64,000 nt of DNA, taken from the NCBI RefSeq assembly GCF_014252955.1, contig NZ_JACMIA010000001.1, positions 744,001 to 808,000 of the forward strand. Direction: 5' to 3'. This DNA comes from Stappia sp. 28M-7 (GTDB taxonomy: Bacteria > Pseudomonadota > Alphaproteobacteria > Rhizobiales > Stappiaceae). A program made the translations under genes and the position numbers. Each line of letters opens with the position of its first letter. Position 1 is the stretch's first letter. Shown here piece after piece: positions 33,917 to 41,748 of the stretch. The notes beneath the pieces were generated by a model. The model did not search any database and was not told where the DNA came from. It saw nothing but the letters and a program-made list of their open reading frames with translations.

Positions 33917-35008
33917 TTACTGGCCGGTCTTGACCCGGGTCCACTCGCGGGTGCGCGACCGCATGGCCTGGGGCGACTTGGTGGTGGTGGTGAACAGCTT
34001 GTCGACGGTCTCCGCGCTCGGGTAGATCGCCGGATCGTCCAGCACTTCCTTGTCGACGAACTCCTGGCTCGCCTTGTTGCCGTTGGCGTAGAAGACGTAG
34101 TTGGTCGCCTTGGCGACGACTTCCGGCTTCATGATGAAGTTGAGGAAGGCATGGGCCTCCTCCACATGCGGCGCGTCGGCCGGGATCGCCATGTTGTCGA
34201 ACCACATCATCGCACCCTCCTTGGGGATGACGTATTCGACCGTGACGCCGTTATTGGCCTCCGAGGCGCGGTCGCGCGCCTGCAGAACGTCGCCGGACCA
34301 GCCCACGGCCAGGCAGATGTCGCCATTGGCCAGCGCGTTGATGTACTCCGACGAGTGGAACTTCTGGATGTAAGGGCGGATCTTCATGAGAAGTTCGCCG
34401 GCCTTCTTGAAGTCTTCCGGATCGCCGCTGTCGGGGTCGAGCCCGAGATAGTTCAGCGCGGCCGGAAAGATCTCGTCGGCGGTGTCGAGCAGGTGCACGC
34501 CGCAATCGGCGAACTTGGAGATCACTTCCGGCTTGAAGATCATGTCCCAGCTGTCGAGCGGGGCGTCCGGCATGCGCTCCTTGATCTTGTCGACATTGTA
34601 GCCGAAGCCGGTGGTGCCCCACATGTAGTTGATGGCGTGCTCGTTGCCCGGATCGAACTTCTCGATGCGGCTGGAGATCTCGGGCCACATGTTCTTCAGG
34701 TTCGGCAGCTTCGACTTGTCGAGCTTCTGGAACACGCCGGCCTGGATCTGGCGGCCGAGGAAGGTTCCGGTCGGCACGACGACGTCGTAGCCGGTGCCTC
34801 CGGCCAGCAGCTTGGTCTCCAGCATCTCGTTGCTATCGAACACGTCGTAGACGACCTTGATGCCGGTCTCCTTGGTGAACTCCTCGAGTACCGACTCGTC
34901 GATATAGTCCGACCAGTTGTAGACGCGCACTTCGCGGTCCTGGGCGGATGCCGCGGTGGCGGCAAGCACGCCGAGCATTGCGACGCTGGTGAACAGCAGC
35001 TTCTTCAT
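33917..35008 (-). CDS. Polyamine (putrescine-type) ABC transporter substrate-binding protein (PotF/PotD family)
   Basis: A 363-residue periplasmic protein. Signal peptide MKKLLFTSVAMLGVLAATAASA (1-22) is followed by QDREVRVYNWSDYIDESVLEEFTKETGIKV, the unmistakable PotF/PotD start; the YNWSDYID stretch contacts the polyamine. Other ligand-region markers are YMWGTTGFGYNVDKI, VGWSGDVLQARDRA and IPKEGAMMWFDNMAIP. The gene lies between the GS-like ligase and the ATPase. Neighbouring putrescine-degrading enzymes support putrescine as ligand. Confidence 0.93.
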   Translation of the reverse strand: MKKLLFTSVAMLGVLAATAASAQDREVRVYNWSDYIDESVLEEFTKETGIKVVYDVFDSNEMLETKLLAGGTGYDVVVPTGTFLGRQIQAGVFQKLDKSKLPNLKNMWPEISSRIEKFDPGNEHAINYMWGTTGFGYNVDKIKERMPDAPLDSWDMIFKPEVISKFADCGVHLLDTADEIFPAALNYLGLDPDSGDPEDFKKAGELLMKIRPYIQKFHSSEYINALANGDICLAVGWSGDVLQARDRASEANNGVTVEYVIPKEGAMMWFDNMAIPADAPHVEEAHAFLNFIMKPEVVAKATNYVFYANGNKASQEFVDKEVLDDPAIYPSAETVDKLFTTTTKSPQAMRSRTREWTRVKTGQ

Positions 35009-35230
35009 CAGTCCCTCCGTCTGGCCTGCGCCGGCGCGGCTCGCACCCCGGCCCCTGTCGTTTCCGGCTGCGGACGCTGGCGCCCGTTCCGGATCGTGTC
35101 TTTATGGTCGGCCGCGTGCGGCCCCTCTGCCCCGCAGCCTAGAAGCGATGCCGCCCGTCCTCAAGAGAGCATCCGTGCCAATCGCCACGAACTTCCCCAA
35201 CGGACAGGCATTTCCCCAGCCGCGGCCGGA

Positions 35231-36622
35231 TCACAGGTAAGTCTGTCGTTCCAGTGACGAAATCTCGCGTCCGAATGCGAAGAGTTCGTGACGCTTGATG
35301 TCGACCAGCACCTTGTGCATTTCCTCGCCGACCGCGTCCTGCATCCGCTGCGAGGCGGCGAAGGCGTCGATCGCCTCGTCCATCCACGGCGTCAGGCGCG
35401 GGGCGGTTTTCTCGTAGGCATTGCCGTCCACGGCCGGCGGCGGCGGCAACTCGCCGAGCACCCCCTGCATCATCCCCGCCAGCACCCCGCTCAGCACCAG
35501 GTACGGATTGGCGTCGGCACCGGCGATCCGGTGCTCGATCCGGGCCGAGGCCGGCGTTCCGGCAGGCACGCGCAAGGCGACCGAGCGGTTGTCGTAGCCC
35601 CAGCAGATCGAGGTCGGCGCATAGGAGCCCGGCTGCATGCGGCGGAAGCCGTTGAAGGTGGAAACGAACAGCAGATGCGCTTCCGGCATCGTGTCGAGCA
35701 GCCCGCGGATCGCGTAGCCGAGGCGCGTCTCGCCGGTCTCGGGATCGGCGAAGATGTTGCCCGTGCCGTCCTCCATCGAGACATGGACGTGCATGCCGTT
35801 GCCCGGCCACTCGACGAAGGGCTTGGCCATGAAGGAGGCCTTGAGATTGTGCTTGCGGGCGACGCCCGCGACCAGCCGGCGCAGCAGCACCGCGTCGTCC
35901 GCGGCACGCAAGGGATCGCGCTGGTAGTGCAGGTTGAGCTCGAACTGCCCGGGCGCGGCCTCGGAGACGGCCGCGTCGGCCGGAATGTCCTGCGCATCCG
36001 CCGAGCGGCGGATCTCGTCGACCAGCGGCATCAATGCCTCGAGGTCGGACAGCGCATACATGTTTTGCCGTGCCGGACCCAGATGGGTGGAGAAGACCGG
36101 CGTCGGCGCGCTGCTCCAGTCGCCGTCGTCCTTGTCCTCGAACAGGTAGAACTCGAGCTCGAAGGCGGCCGTCGCCGTCAGTCCGTGCTCGCCCAGCCGG
36201 TTGGCCATGCGCGCCAGCACGTGGCGCGGATCGCACATGAAGGCGCTGCCGTCGCGGTCGTGCATCGACAGCAGTACCTGCGCCGTCGGGCGCTCGGCCC
36301 ACGGCACGGCGCGCAGCGAGCCCGGCACCGGCCAGCACACGCCGTCCTTGTCGCCGGTCTCGATATGCATGCCGGTCTCTTCGACCTCGCGGCCCCAGAC
36401 ATCGAGGCCGAACAGCGAGAAGGGCAGGGCGACGCCGCTTTCGAACACCTTGCGCAGCGCGCTGCCGGGCAGCCACTTGCCGCGCAGAACCCCGTTGCTG
36501 TCGGGCAGGATCACCTCCAGCGTGTCGAGGTCGGGATATTCCGCCTCGAAGCGGGCCACTTCTTCCTGCCAGTCGACGCCGCCGGCCGGGCGCTGCCAGG
36601 CCGTGCGATGGGTCTGCAACAT
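35231..36622 (-). CDS. Glutamine synthetase-family protein, probable gamma-glutamylputrescine synthetase
   Basis: A 463-residue GS-like ligase. GS motifs: VILPDSNGVLRGKW near residues 35-50, the Glu-rich catalytic segment TATAAFELEFYLFEDKDDG, QFELNLHYQRDPLRAADDAV, and the nucleotide/ammonium region KPFVEWPGNGMHVHVSMEDGTGN then GSYAPTSICWGYDNRSVALRVP. GS-like proteins of polyamine loci (PuuA, GlnA3-type) ligate glutamate to putrescine with ATP. It is the first gene of the leftward unit (then potF-like after 222 bases) and begins 108 bases from the divergent regulator, with the operator between. Confidence 0.85.
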   Translation of the reverse strand: MLQTHRTAWQRPAGGVDWQEEVARFEAEYPDLDTLEVILPDSNGVLRGKWLPGSALRKVFESGVALPFSLFGLDVWGREVEETGMHIETGDKDGVCWPVPGSLRAVPWAERPTAQVLLSMHDRDGSAFMCDPRHVLARMANRLGEHGLTATAAFELEFYLFEDKDDGDWSSAPTPVFSTHLGPARQNMYALSDLEALMPLVDEIRRSADAQDIPADAAVSEAAPGQFELNLHYQRDPLRAADDAVLLRRLVAGVARKHNLKASFMAKPFVEWPGNGMHVHVSMEDGTGNIFADPETGETRLGYAIRGLLDTMPEAHLLFVSTFNGFRRMQPGSYAPTSICWGYDNRSVALRVPAGTPASARIEHRIAGADANPYLVLSGVLAGMMQGVLGELPPPPAVDGNAYEKTAPRLTPWMDEAIDAFAASQRMQDAVGEEMHKVLVDIKRHELFAFGREISSLERQTYL

Positions 36623-36677
36623 CAGATCCTCCAGGGCGCGGATCTGTGGTCCGCGCGAATTGCCGTTTATGCAAAAA

Positions 36678-36687
36678 TGTGATCACG
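36678..36687. promoter_or_regulatory. Operator 1 for the FCD regulator, divergent ligase/regulator gap
   Basis: TGTGATCACG contains the perfect palindrome GTGATCAC (36679-36686), preceded by GCAAAAA. The same palindrome with the same A-rich flank recurs at 37473-37482 upstream of the second ligase, and these two copies bracket the regulator gene. A GntR/FCD dimer is the natural ligand (inference). Confidence 0.68.
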
Positions 36688-36730
36688 TAGCGGCAAGGCT
36701 GTCAAGCAAGGCCGGGAGGGAACGAGGGAA

Positions 36731-37447
36731 ATGGCTGACCGTAGCCGTCCGCAAAAGGCGCAGGACGCGCCGGAGACTGCCGATGCGCCGGCGCGCCATT
36801 CCCTGCGCGAGACGGTCGAGCAGGCGGTGCGCGAGGCGCTGCTGACCGGACGCTTCGTTCCCGGGCGCGCTGTCACGCTGCGCGGGCTGGCGCAGGAACT
36901 CAAGGTTAGCCCGATGCCGGTGCGCGAGGCGGTGCGGGCGCTGTCGGCCGGCCATGCGCTGGAGATTCGCGCCAACGGACGCATCCAGGTGCCGACCATG
37001 ACCGCTCCGCGCCTTGCCGAGATCGTCAAGGCACGGGTGCTGCTGGAGCCGGAGCTGGCTCATGCCGCAGCGGCGCATCTGGGGCCTCGCGATGCGACGC
37101 GGCTTGCCGCCATCGACGACCGGATCGACGCCAGCCTGGATGGCGGGGATGCCGAGACCTACATGCGCCTCAACCATTCCTTTCATTTCGCGATCTATCG
37201 TGCGGCAGGCTCGCAGGTGCTGCTGCCCCTGGTCGAAAGTCTGTGGTTGCAGTTCGCCCCGTTCATGCGCACCGTCTACGGGCGGGTGGGAACGTCGGCC
37301 CTCGTCGATCACCACAAGGAGGCGATCGACGCCGTGCGGGCCCGCGATGCCGCAGCCCTGCGCGAGGCGGTGGCGGCGGACATCCGCTGCGGAATGGATC
37401 TGCTCGACACCGGGCTTCCCGATGGCGGGCCGTCGGTTGCCGAATGA
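36731..37447 (+). CDS. GntR-family transcriptional regulator with FCD domain
   Basis: A 238-residue regulator. An N-terminal tail rich in Pro/Ala precedes the winged-helix domain (about 25-95: LRETVEQAVREALLTGRFVPGRAVTLRGLAQELKVSPMPVREAVRALSAGHALEIRANGRIQV). The FCD ligand domain follows (ARVLLEPELAHAAAAHL, HSFHFAIYRAAGSQVLLPLVESLW, DHHKEAIDAVRARDAAALREAVAADI), with the usual His/Asp metal-binding positions. It lies between two TGTGATCAC palindromes and beside polyamine genes, so it probably responds to putrescine or a catabolite and controls both arms. Confidence 0.9.
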   Translation: MADRSRPQKAQDAPETADAPARHSLRETVEQAVREALLTGRFVPGRAVTLRGLAQELKVSPMPVREAVRALSAGHALEIRANGRIQVPTMTAPRLAEIVKARVLLEPELAHAAAAHLGPRDATRLAAIDDRIDASLDGGDAETYMRLNHSFHFAIYRAAGSQVLLPLVESLWLQFAPFMRTVYGRVGTSALVDHHKEAIDAVRARDAAALREAVAADIRCGMDLLDTGLPDGGPSVAE

Positions 37448-37472
37448 TCGCCGGCAATTGACTCGTTGAAAA

Positions 37473-37482
37473 TGTGATCACA
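37473..37482. promoter_or_regulatory. Operator 2 for the FCD regulator, upstream of the second ligase gene
   Basis: TGTGATCACA is a perfect 10-base palindrome within AAAATGTGATCACAAAAT, about 80 bases before the start of the second ligase gene and 25 bases after the regulator stop. It matches operator 1 (36678-36687). Confidence 0.72.
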
Positions 37483-37557
37483 AAATGCAGCGTATGTGGT
37501 GAGGAGGCGGAAAGGTGTCCGCTGCCCCGCGTGCCCTGCGCCCGAAAGGCGAGACCC

Positions 37558-38955
37558 GTGAGCAAGAAGAAGAAATCCGCACCGAAGATTGCCAGCCGCC
37601 GGGGCGTCGAGAGCTTCGACGCGGCCCAGCTGTGGCTGTCCGAGCGCGGGATCGAGGACATCGAGTGCATCGTGCCCGACCTTGCCGGCGTGGCGCGCGG
37701 CAAGATGATGCCGACGGAGAAGTTCTTCTCCGGCCCGGTGATGACGATGCCCGCCTCGATCTTCGCTCAGACCATTTCCGGCGATTACCCGCCGGACGAC
37801 GAGCGCTTCCAGCACAACACCACCGACGGCGACCTGTTCTTCCGCGCCGACTACTCGACGCTGACCGCCGTGCCCTGGGAAAGCGACCCGACCGCCCAGT
37901 TGATCCACGACGCCTATACCCGCGAGGGCATTCCGGTGGAGACGGCGCCGCGCAACGTGCTCAAGCGCGTGCTGCAGCTCTATGAGGACGAGGGCTGGGC
38001 GCCGCTGGTCGCCCCGGAAATGGAGTTCTATCTGGTCCGCCCGAACACCGATCCGGACTATCCGCTGGAGCCGCCGACGGGCCGCTCGGGCCGGCCGGAG
38101 GTCGGTCGCCAGTCCTATTCGATTTCCGCGCTCAACGAGTTCGACGACCTGATCGACGACATCTACGACCTGTCGGAGGCGCAGGGTCTGGAGATCGACA
38201 CCCTGATCCACGAGGAAGGCGCCGCGCAGATGGAGATCAATCTCCGGCACGGCCATCCGCTCGAGCTTGCCGATCAGGTGTTCCTGTTCAAGCGCACGAT
38301 CCGTGAGGCGGCGCTGCGCCACGACATGTACGCGACCTTCATGGCCAAGCCGATGTCGAACCAGCCTGGCTCGTCCATGCACATCCACCAGTCGGTGATG
38401 GACGCGGACAAGGGCACCAACATCTTTTCGCGCGAAGACGGCGAGCCGACCAGCGAGTTCCTGTCCTTCATCGCCGGCCACCAGGCCTATCTGCCGGCGG
38501 TGACCTGCATCCTGGCGCCTTACGTGAACTCCTACCGCCGCTTCACCCGCGGCACCACGGCGCCGGTCAACGTGCACTGGGGCTACGACAACCGGACGGT
38601 GGGCTTGCGCGTGCCGAACTCCAAGCCCGGAGCCCGCCGGCTCGAGAACCGCGTTCCCTCGTCCGACGCCAATCCGTATCTGGCCATCGCCGCTTCGCTC
38701 GCCTGCGGCTATCTCGGCATCAAGCAGCGCCTGACGCCGGACGAGCCGCGCAGCGGCAACTTCAGCGAGGACATGCACGCCCTGCCGCGCGGCCTGCTGG
38801 AAGCGGTGGCGCTGTTCGGCGAGTGCGAGGAGCTGATCGACGTGTTCGGCGAGAAGTTCGTCGCCACCTACCGCGCCATCAAGCAGGAAGAATTCGAGAC
38901 CTTCATGAAGGTCATCAGCCCATGGGAGCGGGAATACCTGCTGCTCAACGTCTGA
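37558..38955 (+). CDS. Glutamine synthetase-family protein, second probable gamma-glutamylputrescine synthetase
   Basis: A 465-residue GS-like ligase paralogous to the one at 35231. Key stretches are IEDIECIVPDLAGVARGKMMP, WAPLVAPEMEFYLVRPN, GAAQMEINLRHGHPLELADQVFLFKR, AKPMSNQPGSSMHIHQSVMD and RGTTAPVNVHWGYDNRTVGLRVPNSKPGARRLENRV. The N-terminus is Lys-rich (SKKKKSAPK). I chose GTG at 37558, which has AAAGGCGAG upstream; an earlier GTG at 37474 falls inside the operator. It heads the rightward catabolic unit with the aminotransferase and oxidase. Confidence 0.85.
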   Translation: MSKKKKSAPKIASRRGVESFDAAQLWLSERGIEDIECIVPDLAGVARGKMMPTEKFFSGPVMTMPASIFAQTISGDYPPDDERFQHNTTDGDLFFRADYSTLTAVPWESDPTAQLIHDAYTREGIPVETAPRNVLKRVLQLYEDEGWAPLVAPEMEFYLVRPNTDPDYPLEPPTGRSGRPEVGRQSYSISALNEFDDLIDDIYDLSEAQGLEIDTLIHEEGAAQMEINLRHGHPLELADQVFLFKRTIREAALRHDMYATFMAKPMSNQPGSSMHIHQSVMDADKGTNIFSREDGEPTSEFLSFIAGHQAYLPAVTCILAPYVNSYRRFTRGTTAPVNVHWGYDNRTVGLRVPNSKPGARRLENRVPSSDANPYLAIAASLACGYLGIKQRLTPDEPRSGNFSEDMHALPRGLLEAVALFGECEELIDVFGEKFVATYRAIKQEEFETFMKVISPWEREYLLLNV

Positions 38956-39010
38956 CGCGTGTCGGGCGGGGCAACGAGATCGACAACCAGAAAAACCGGG
39001 AGACGCCACC

Positions 39011-40408
39011 ATGACCGGTGCCTCGAACCTGTACCCGACCTCCGACCTGCGCGCCCGCGACGCTGCGCATCATTTCCACCCCTTTACCGATACGGGGGCG
39101 CTGAACCGGGAGGGCGTGCGCGTCATCACCTCGGCCAAGGGCGTGTGGCTGACCGACAGCGACGGCAACCGCTATCTCGACGGCATGGCGGGCCTTTGGT
39201 GCTGCCAGGTCGGGCACGGCCGCGACGAGATCGTCGACGCGGTCGAGAAGCAGATGCGCGAGCTCGACTATTACAACACCTTCTTCAAGACCAGCCATCC
39301 GCCGGTCATCGCCCTGTCGGAACGCCTGGCGCAGCTCAGCCCGCCGCAGTTCAACCGCGTGTTCTTCACCTCCTCCGGCTCGGAGGCGAACGACACCGTG
39401 TTCCGCATGGTCCGCACCTATTGGGACCTGATGGGCAAGCCGGAGAAGAAGACGATCATCGGCCGCTGGAACGGCTATCACGGCTCCACGCTGGCCGGCA
39501 CCAGCCTCGGCGGCATGACCGGCATGCATGCGCAGGGCGACCTGCCGGTGCCCGGCGTCCATCACATCCCCCAGCCCTACTGGTTCGGCGAAGGCGGCGA
39601 GATGTCGCCGGACGAGTTCGGTCTGTGGGCGGCACGCGAGCTGGAGCGCGCCATCGACGTCCTCGGCGAGGGCAAGGTGGCGGCGTTCATCGCCGAGCCG
39701 ATCCAGGGCGCGGGCGGCGTCATCATCCCGCCGGACAGCTACTGGCCGGAAGTCGCCCGCATCTGCCGCGAGCGCGACATCCTGTTGGTCGCCGACGAGG
39801 TGATCTGCGGCTTCGGGCGTCTGGGCAGCTGGTTCGGTTCGCAGCATTACGGCATCGAGCCGGACCTGATGCCGATCGCCAAGGGCCTGTCCTCCGGCTA
39901 CCTGCCGATCGGCGGTGTGATGATCGCCGACCGGGTGGCGGACGCCTTCATCGAAAAGGGCGGTGAGTTCTATCACGGCTACACCTATTCCGGTCATCCG
40001 GCCTGCTGCGCCGCGGCGCTCGCCAATCTCGACATCATGGTGCGCGAGCGGCTGGTCGAGCGGGTGGCCGACGATATCGGGCCCTATCTGCAGCAGCGCT
40101 GGAAGGCCCTGGGCGACCATCCGCTGGTCGGCGAGGCGCGTATGGTCGGTCTCGTCGGCGCGCTGGAGCTGGTGCCGGCCAAGGGCGACCGCTCGCGCAA
40201 GTTCGCGCCGGTCGGCGAGGTCGGCACGCTCTGCCGCGACATCTCCTTCGGCAACGGGCTGGTCATGCGCGCGGTGCGCGACAGCATGATCATCTCGCCG
40301 CCTCTGGTGCTGACCCACGAGGAGGCGGACGAACTGGTCGCCCGTGCCGCCCGCACGCTGGACGAGACCTATGCGGCCCTGAAGAAGGACGGCCGGCTCG
40401 CAGCCTGA
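39011..40408 (+). CDS. Putrescine--pyruvate-type aminotransferase (class III, SpuC-like)
   Basis: A 465-residue PLP enzyme of the omega-transaminase class. The Schiff-base Lys291 lies in IAKGLSSGYLPIGGVM; the cofactor-phosphate region is TSSGSEANDTVFRMVRTYWD, followed by GRWNGYHGSTLAGTSLGGM and the Asp of LLVADEVICGFGR. It closely resembles SpuC, which deaminates putrescine (or gamma-glutamylputrescine) to the aldehyde with pyruvate as acceptor. Class III relatives also accept beta-alanine or taurine, but the ligase and oxidase neighbours make polyamine the likely substrate. Confidence 0.87.
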   Translation: MTGASNLYPTSDLRARDAAHHFHPFTDTGALNREGVRVITSAKGVWLTDSDGNRYLDGMAGLWCCQVGHGRDEIVDAVEKQMRELDYYNTFFKTSHPPVIALSERLAQLSPPQFNRVFFTSSGSEANDTVFRMVRTYWDLMGKPEKKTIIGRWNGYHGSTLAGTSLGGMTGMHAQGDLPVPGVHHIPQPYWFGEGGEMSPDEFGLWAARELERAIDVLGEGKVAAFIAEPIQGAGGVIIPPDSYWPEVARICRERDILLVADEVICGFGRLGSWFGSQHYGIEPDLMPIAKGLSSGYLPIGGVMIADRVADAFIEKGGEFYHGYTYSGHPACCAAALANLDIMVRERLVERVADDIGPYLQQRWKALGDHPLVGEARMVGLVGALELVPAKGDRSRKFAPVGEVGTLCRDISFGNGLVMRAVRDSMIISPPLVLTHEEADELVARAARTLDETYAALKKDGRLAA

Positions 40409-40442
40409 GACGCGCCGCACACCAAACCGCGGGGAGGCGGAC

Positions 40443-41735
40443 GTGACCGAGATCGCCCATGCCCATGCTCCGTCCTACTACGCGACCAGCGTAGAGGACC
40501 GTCCTGTCCGCCCGGCGCTGTCCGGCGCGCGGCAGGCGGACGTGGCCATCATCGGCGGCGGCTTCACCGGCCTCAACGCGGCGATCACCCTTGCCGAGGC
40601 GGGGCGCTCGGTCGTCCTGATCGAGCAGAACCGCATCGGCTGGGGCGCCAGCGGGCGCAATGGCGGCCAGCTGCATAGCGGCCAGCGGCGCGACCAGGCG
40701 CATCTGGAAAAGCAGTACGGCCTCGACATCGCCCGCCGGCTTTGGACCTTCGCCGAGGAGGCCAAGGCCCTGTTGCACGACCGGGTGCAGCGCTTCGGCA
40801 TCGACTGCGACTGGACGGAAGGCCTGATCCACGCCGCCCACAAGGAGCGGTTCGTTGCCGAGGAATGGGACTATGCCGAGAAGCTCGCCCGCGACTACGG
40901 CTATGACGCGGTCACGCCGCTGGACCGGGCGCAGCTGGCGGCTGCCATCGGCACGAAGCAGTATTTCGGGGGCGTACGCGATGGCGGGGCCGGGCATCTG
41001 CACCCGTTGAAGCTGGCCCAGGGGCTCGCCGATGCGGCGGAAGCAGCCGGCGCCGTCCTGCACGAGGCGACCCATGCCGTGTCGTTGCGGCATGCGGGCG
41101 GGCGCGTGCTGGTCGAGACGGGGCAGGGCGAGATCGACGCCGGCAGCGTGCTTCTGGCCGGCAACGGTTATCTCGCCGGGCTCGACCGCGACAGCGAGGC
41201 CCGCGTCATGCCGATCAACAATTACATCCTGACCACCGAGCCGCTGTCGCGCGAGGCGGCCGATCACCTGATCCCCGGCCGCGAGGCGGTCTCCGACAGC
41301 CGTTTCGTTGTCTATTACTGGCGCCTGACCCGCGACTTGCGGCTGCTGTTCGGCGGCGGCGAGACGTACCGGCGCGGCTTTCCGCCGGACCTGCGCGCCT
41401 TCGTGCGCTCGCATCTGAGCAATGTCTATCCGCAGCTTGCCACCGCGCCCGTCTCCCATGCCTGGGGCGGTACGCTCGGCGTCACGACCTCGCGCATGCC
41501 GTGCCTGCGGCGCACGGCGCCGGGCGTCTACGTCGCGGCGGGATTTTCCGGCCACGGCGTCGCGATAGCGGGCTTTTGCGGCCATGCGGCGGCCAGCGCC
41601 ATGCTGGGCGATGCCGAACGGTTCGACGTGTTCGAGAAGCTCTCGCCGCCGAAATTCCCGGGCGGCCGGGCGTTCCGCTGGCCGATCCTGGTGCTGGCGA
41701 TGAGCTGGTTCGCCCTGCGCGACCGGCTCTGGTAG
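40443..41735 (+). CDS. FAD-dependent amine oxidoreductase, gamma-glutamylputrescine oxidase-type (PuuB-like)
   Basis: A 430-residue DAO-family flavoprotein. The dinucleotide fold is DVAIIGGGFTGLNAAITLAEAG near residues 33-54, followed by GWGASGRNGGQLHSGQR, which is a PuuB-type FAD contact. The C-terminal FAD region reads GVYVAAGFSGHGVAIAGFCGHAAA. The product would be gamma-glutamyl-aminobutyraldehyde plus peroxide. Start is GTG at 40443 with GGGGAGG before it, 34 bases after the aminotransferase. No aldehyde dehydrogenase or gamma-Glu-GABA hydrolase gene lies in the window. Confidence 0.87.
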   Translation: MTEIAHAHAPSYYATSVEDRPVRPALSGARQADVAIIGGGFTGLNAAITLAEAGRSVVLIEQNRIGWGASGRNGGQLHSGQRRDQAHLEKQYGLDIARRLWTFAEEAKALLHDRVQRFGIDCDWTEGLIHAAHKERFVAEEWDYAEKLARDYGYDAVTPLDRAQLAAAIGTKQYFGGVRDGGAGHLHPLKLAQGLADAAEAAGAVLHEATHAVSLRHAGGRVLVETGQGEIDAGSVLLAGNGYLAGLDRDSEARVMPINNYILTTEPLSREAADHLIPGREAVSDSRFVVYYWRLTRDLRLLFGGGETYRRGFPPDLRAFVRSHLSNVYPQLATAPVSHAWGGTLGVTTSRMPCLRRTAPGVYVAAGFSGHGVAIAGFCGHAAASAMLGDAERFDVFEKLSPPKFPGGRAFRWPILVLAMSWFALRDRLW

Positions 41736-41748
41736 CCGGCCGGATCCG

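Noticed and set aside
32684-35257. Open frame of 857 codons on the plus strand
   Set aside because: Antisense shadow of the polyamine ATPase and binding-protein genes; composition atypical and no motifs.
37474-37557. Upstream GTG start for the second GS-like ligase
   Set aside because: It falls within the regulator's operator palindrome, has no ribosome site, and the extra residues do not match the family.
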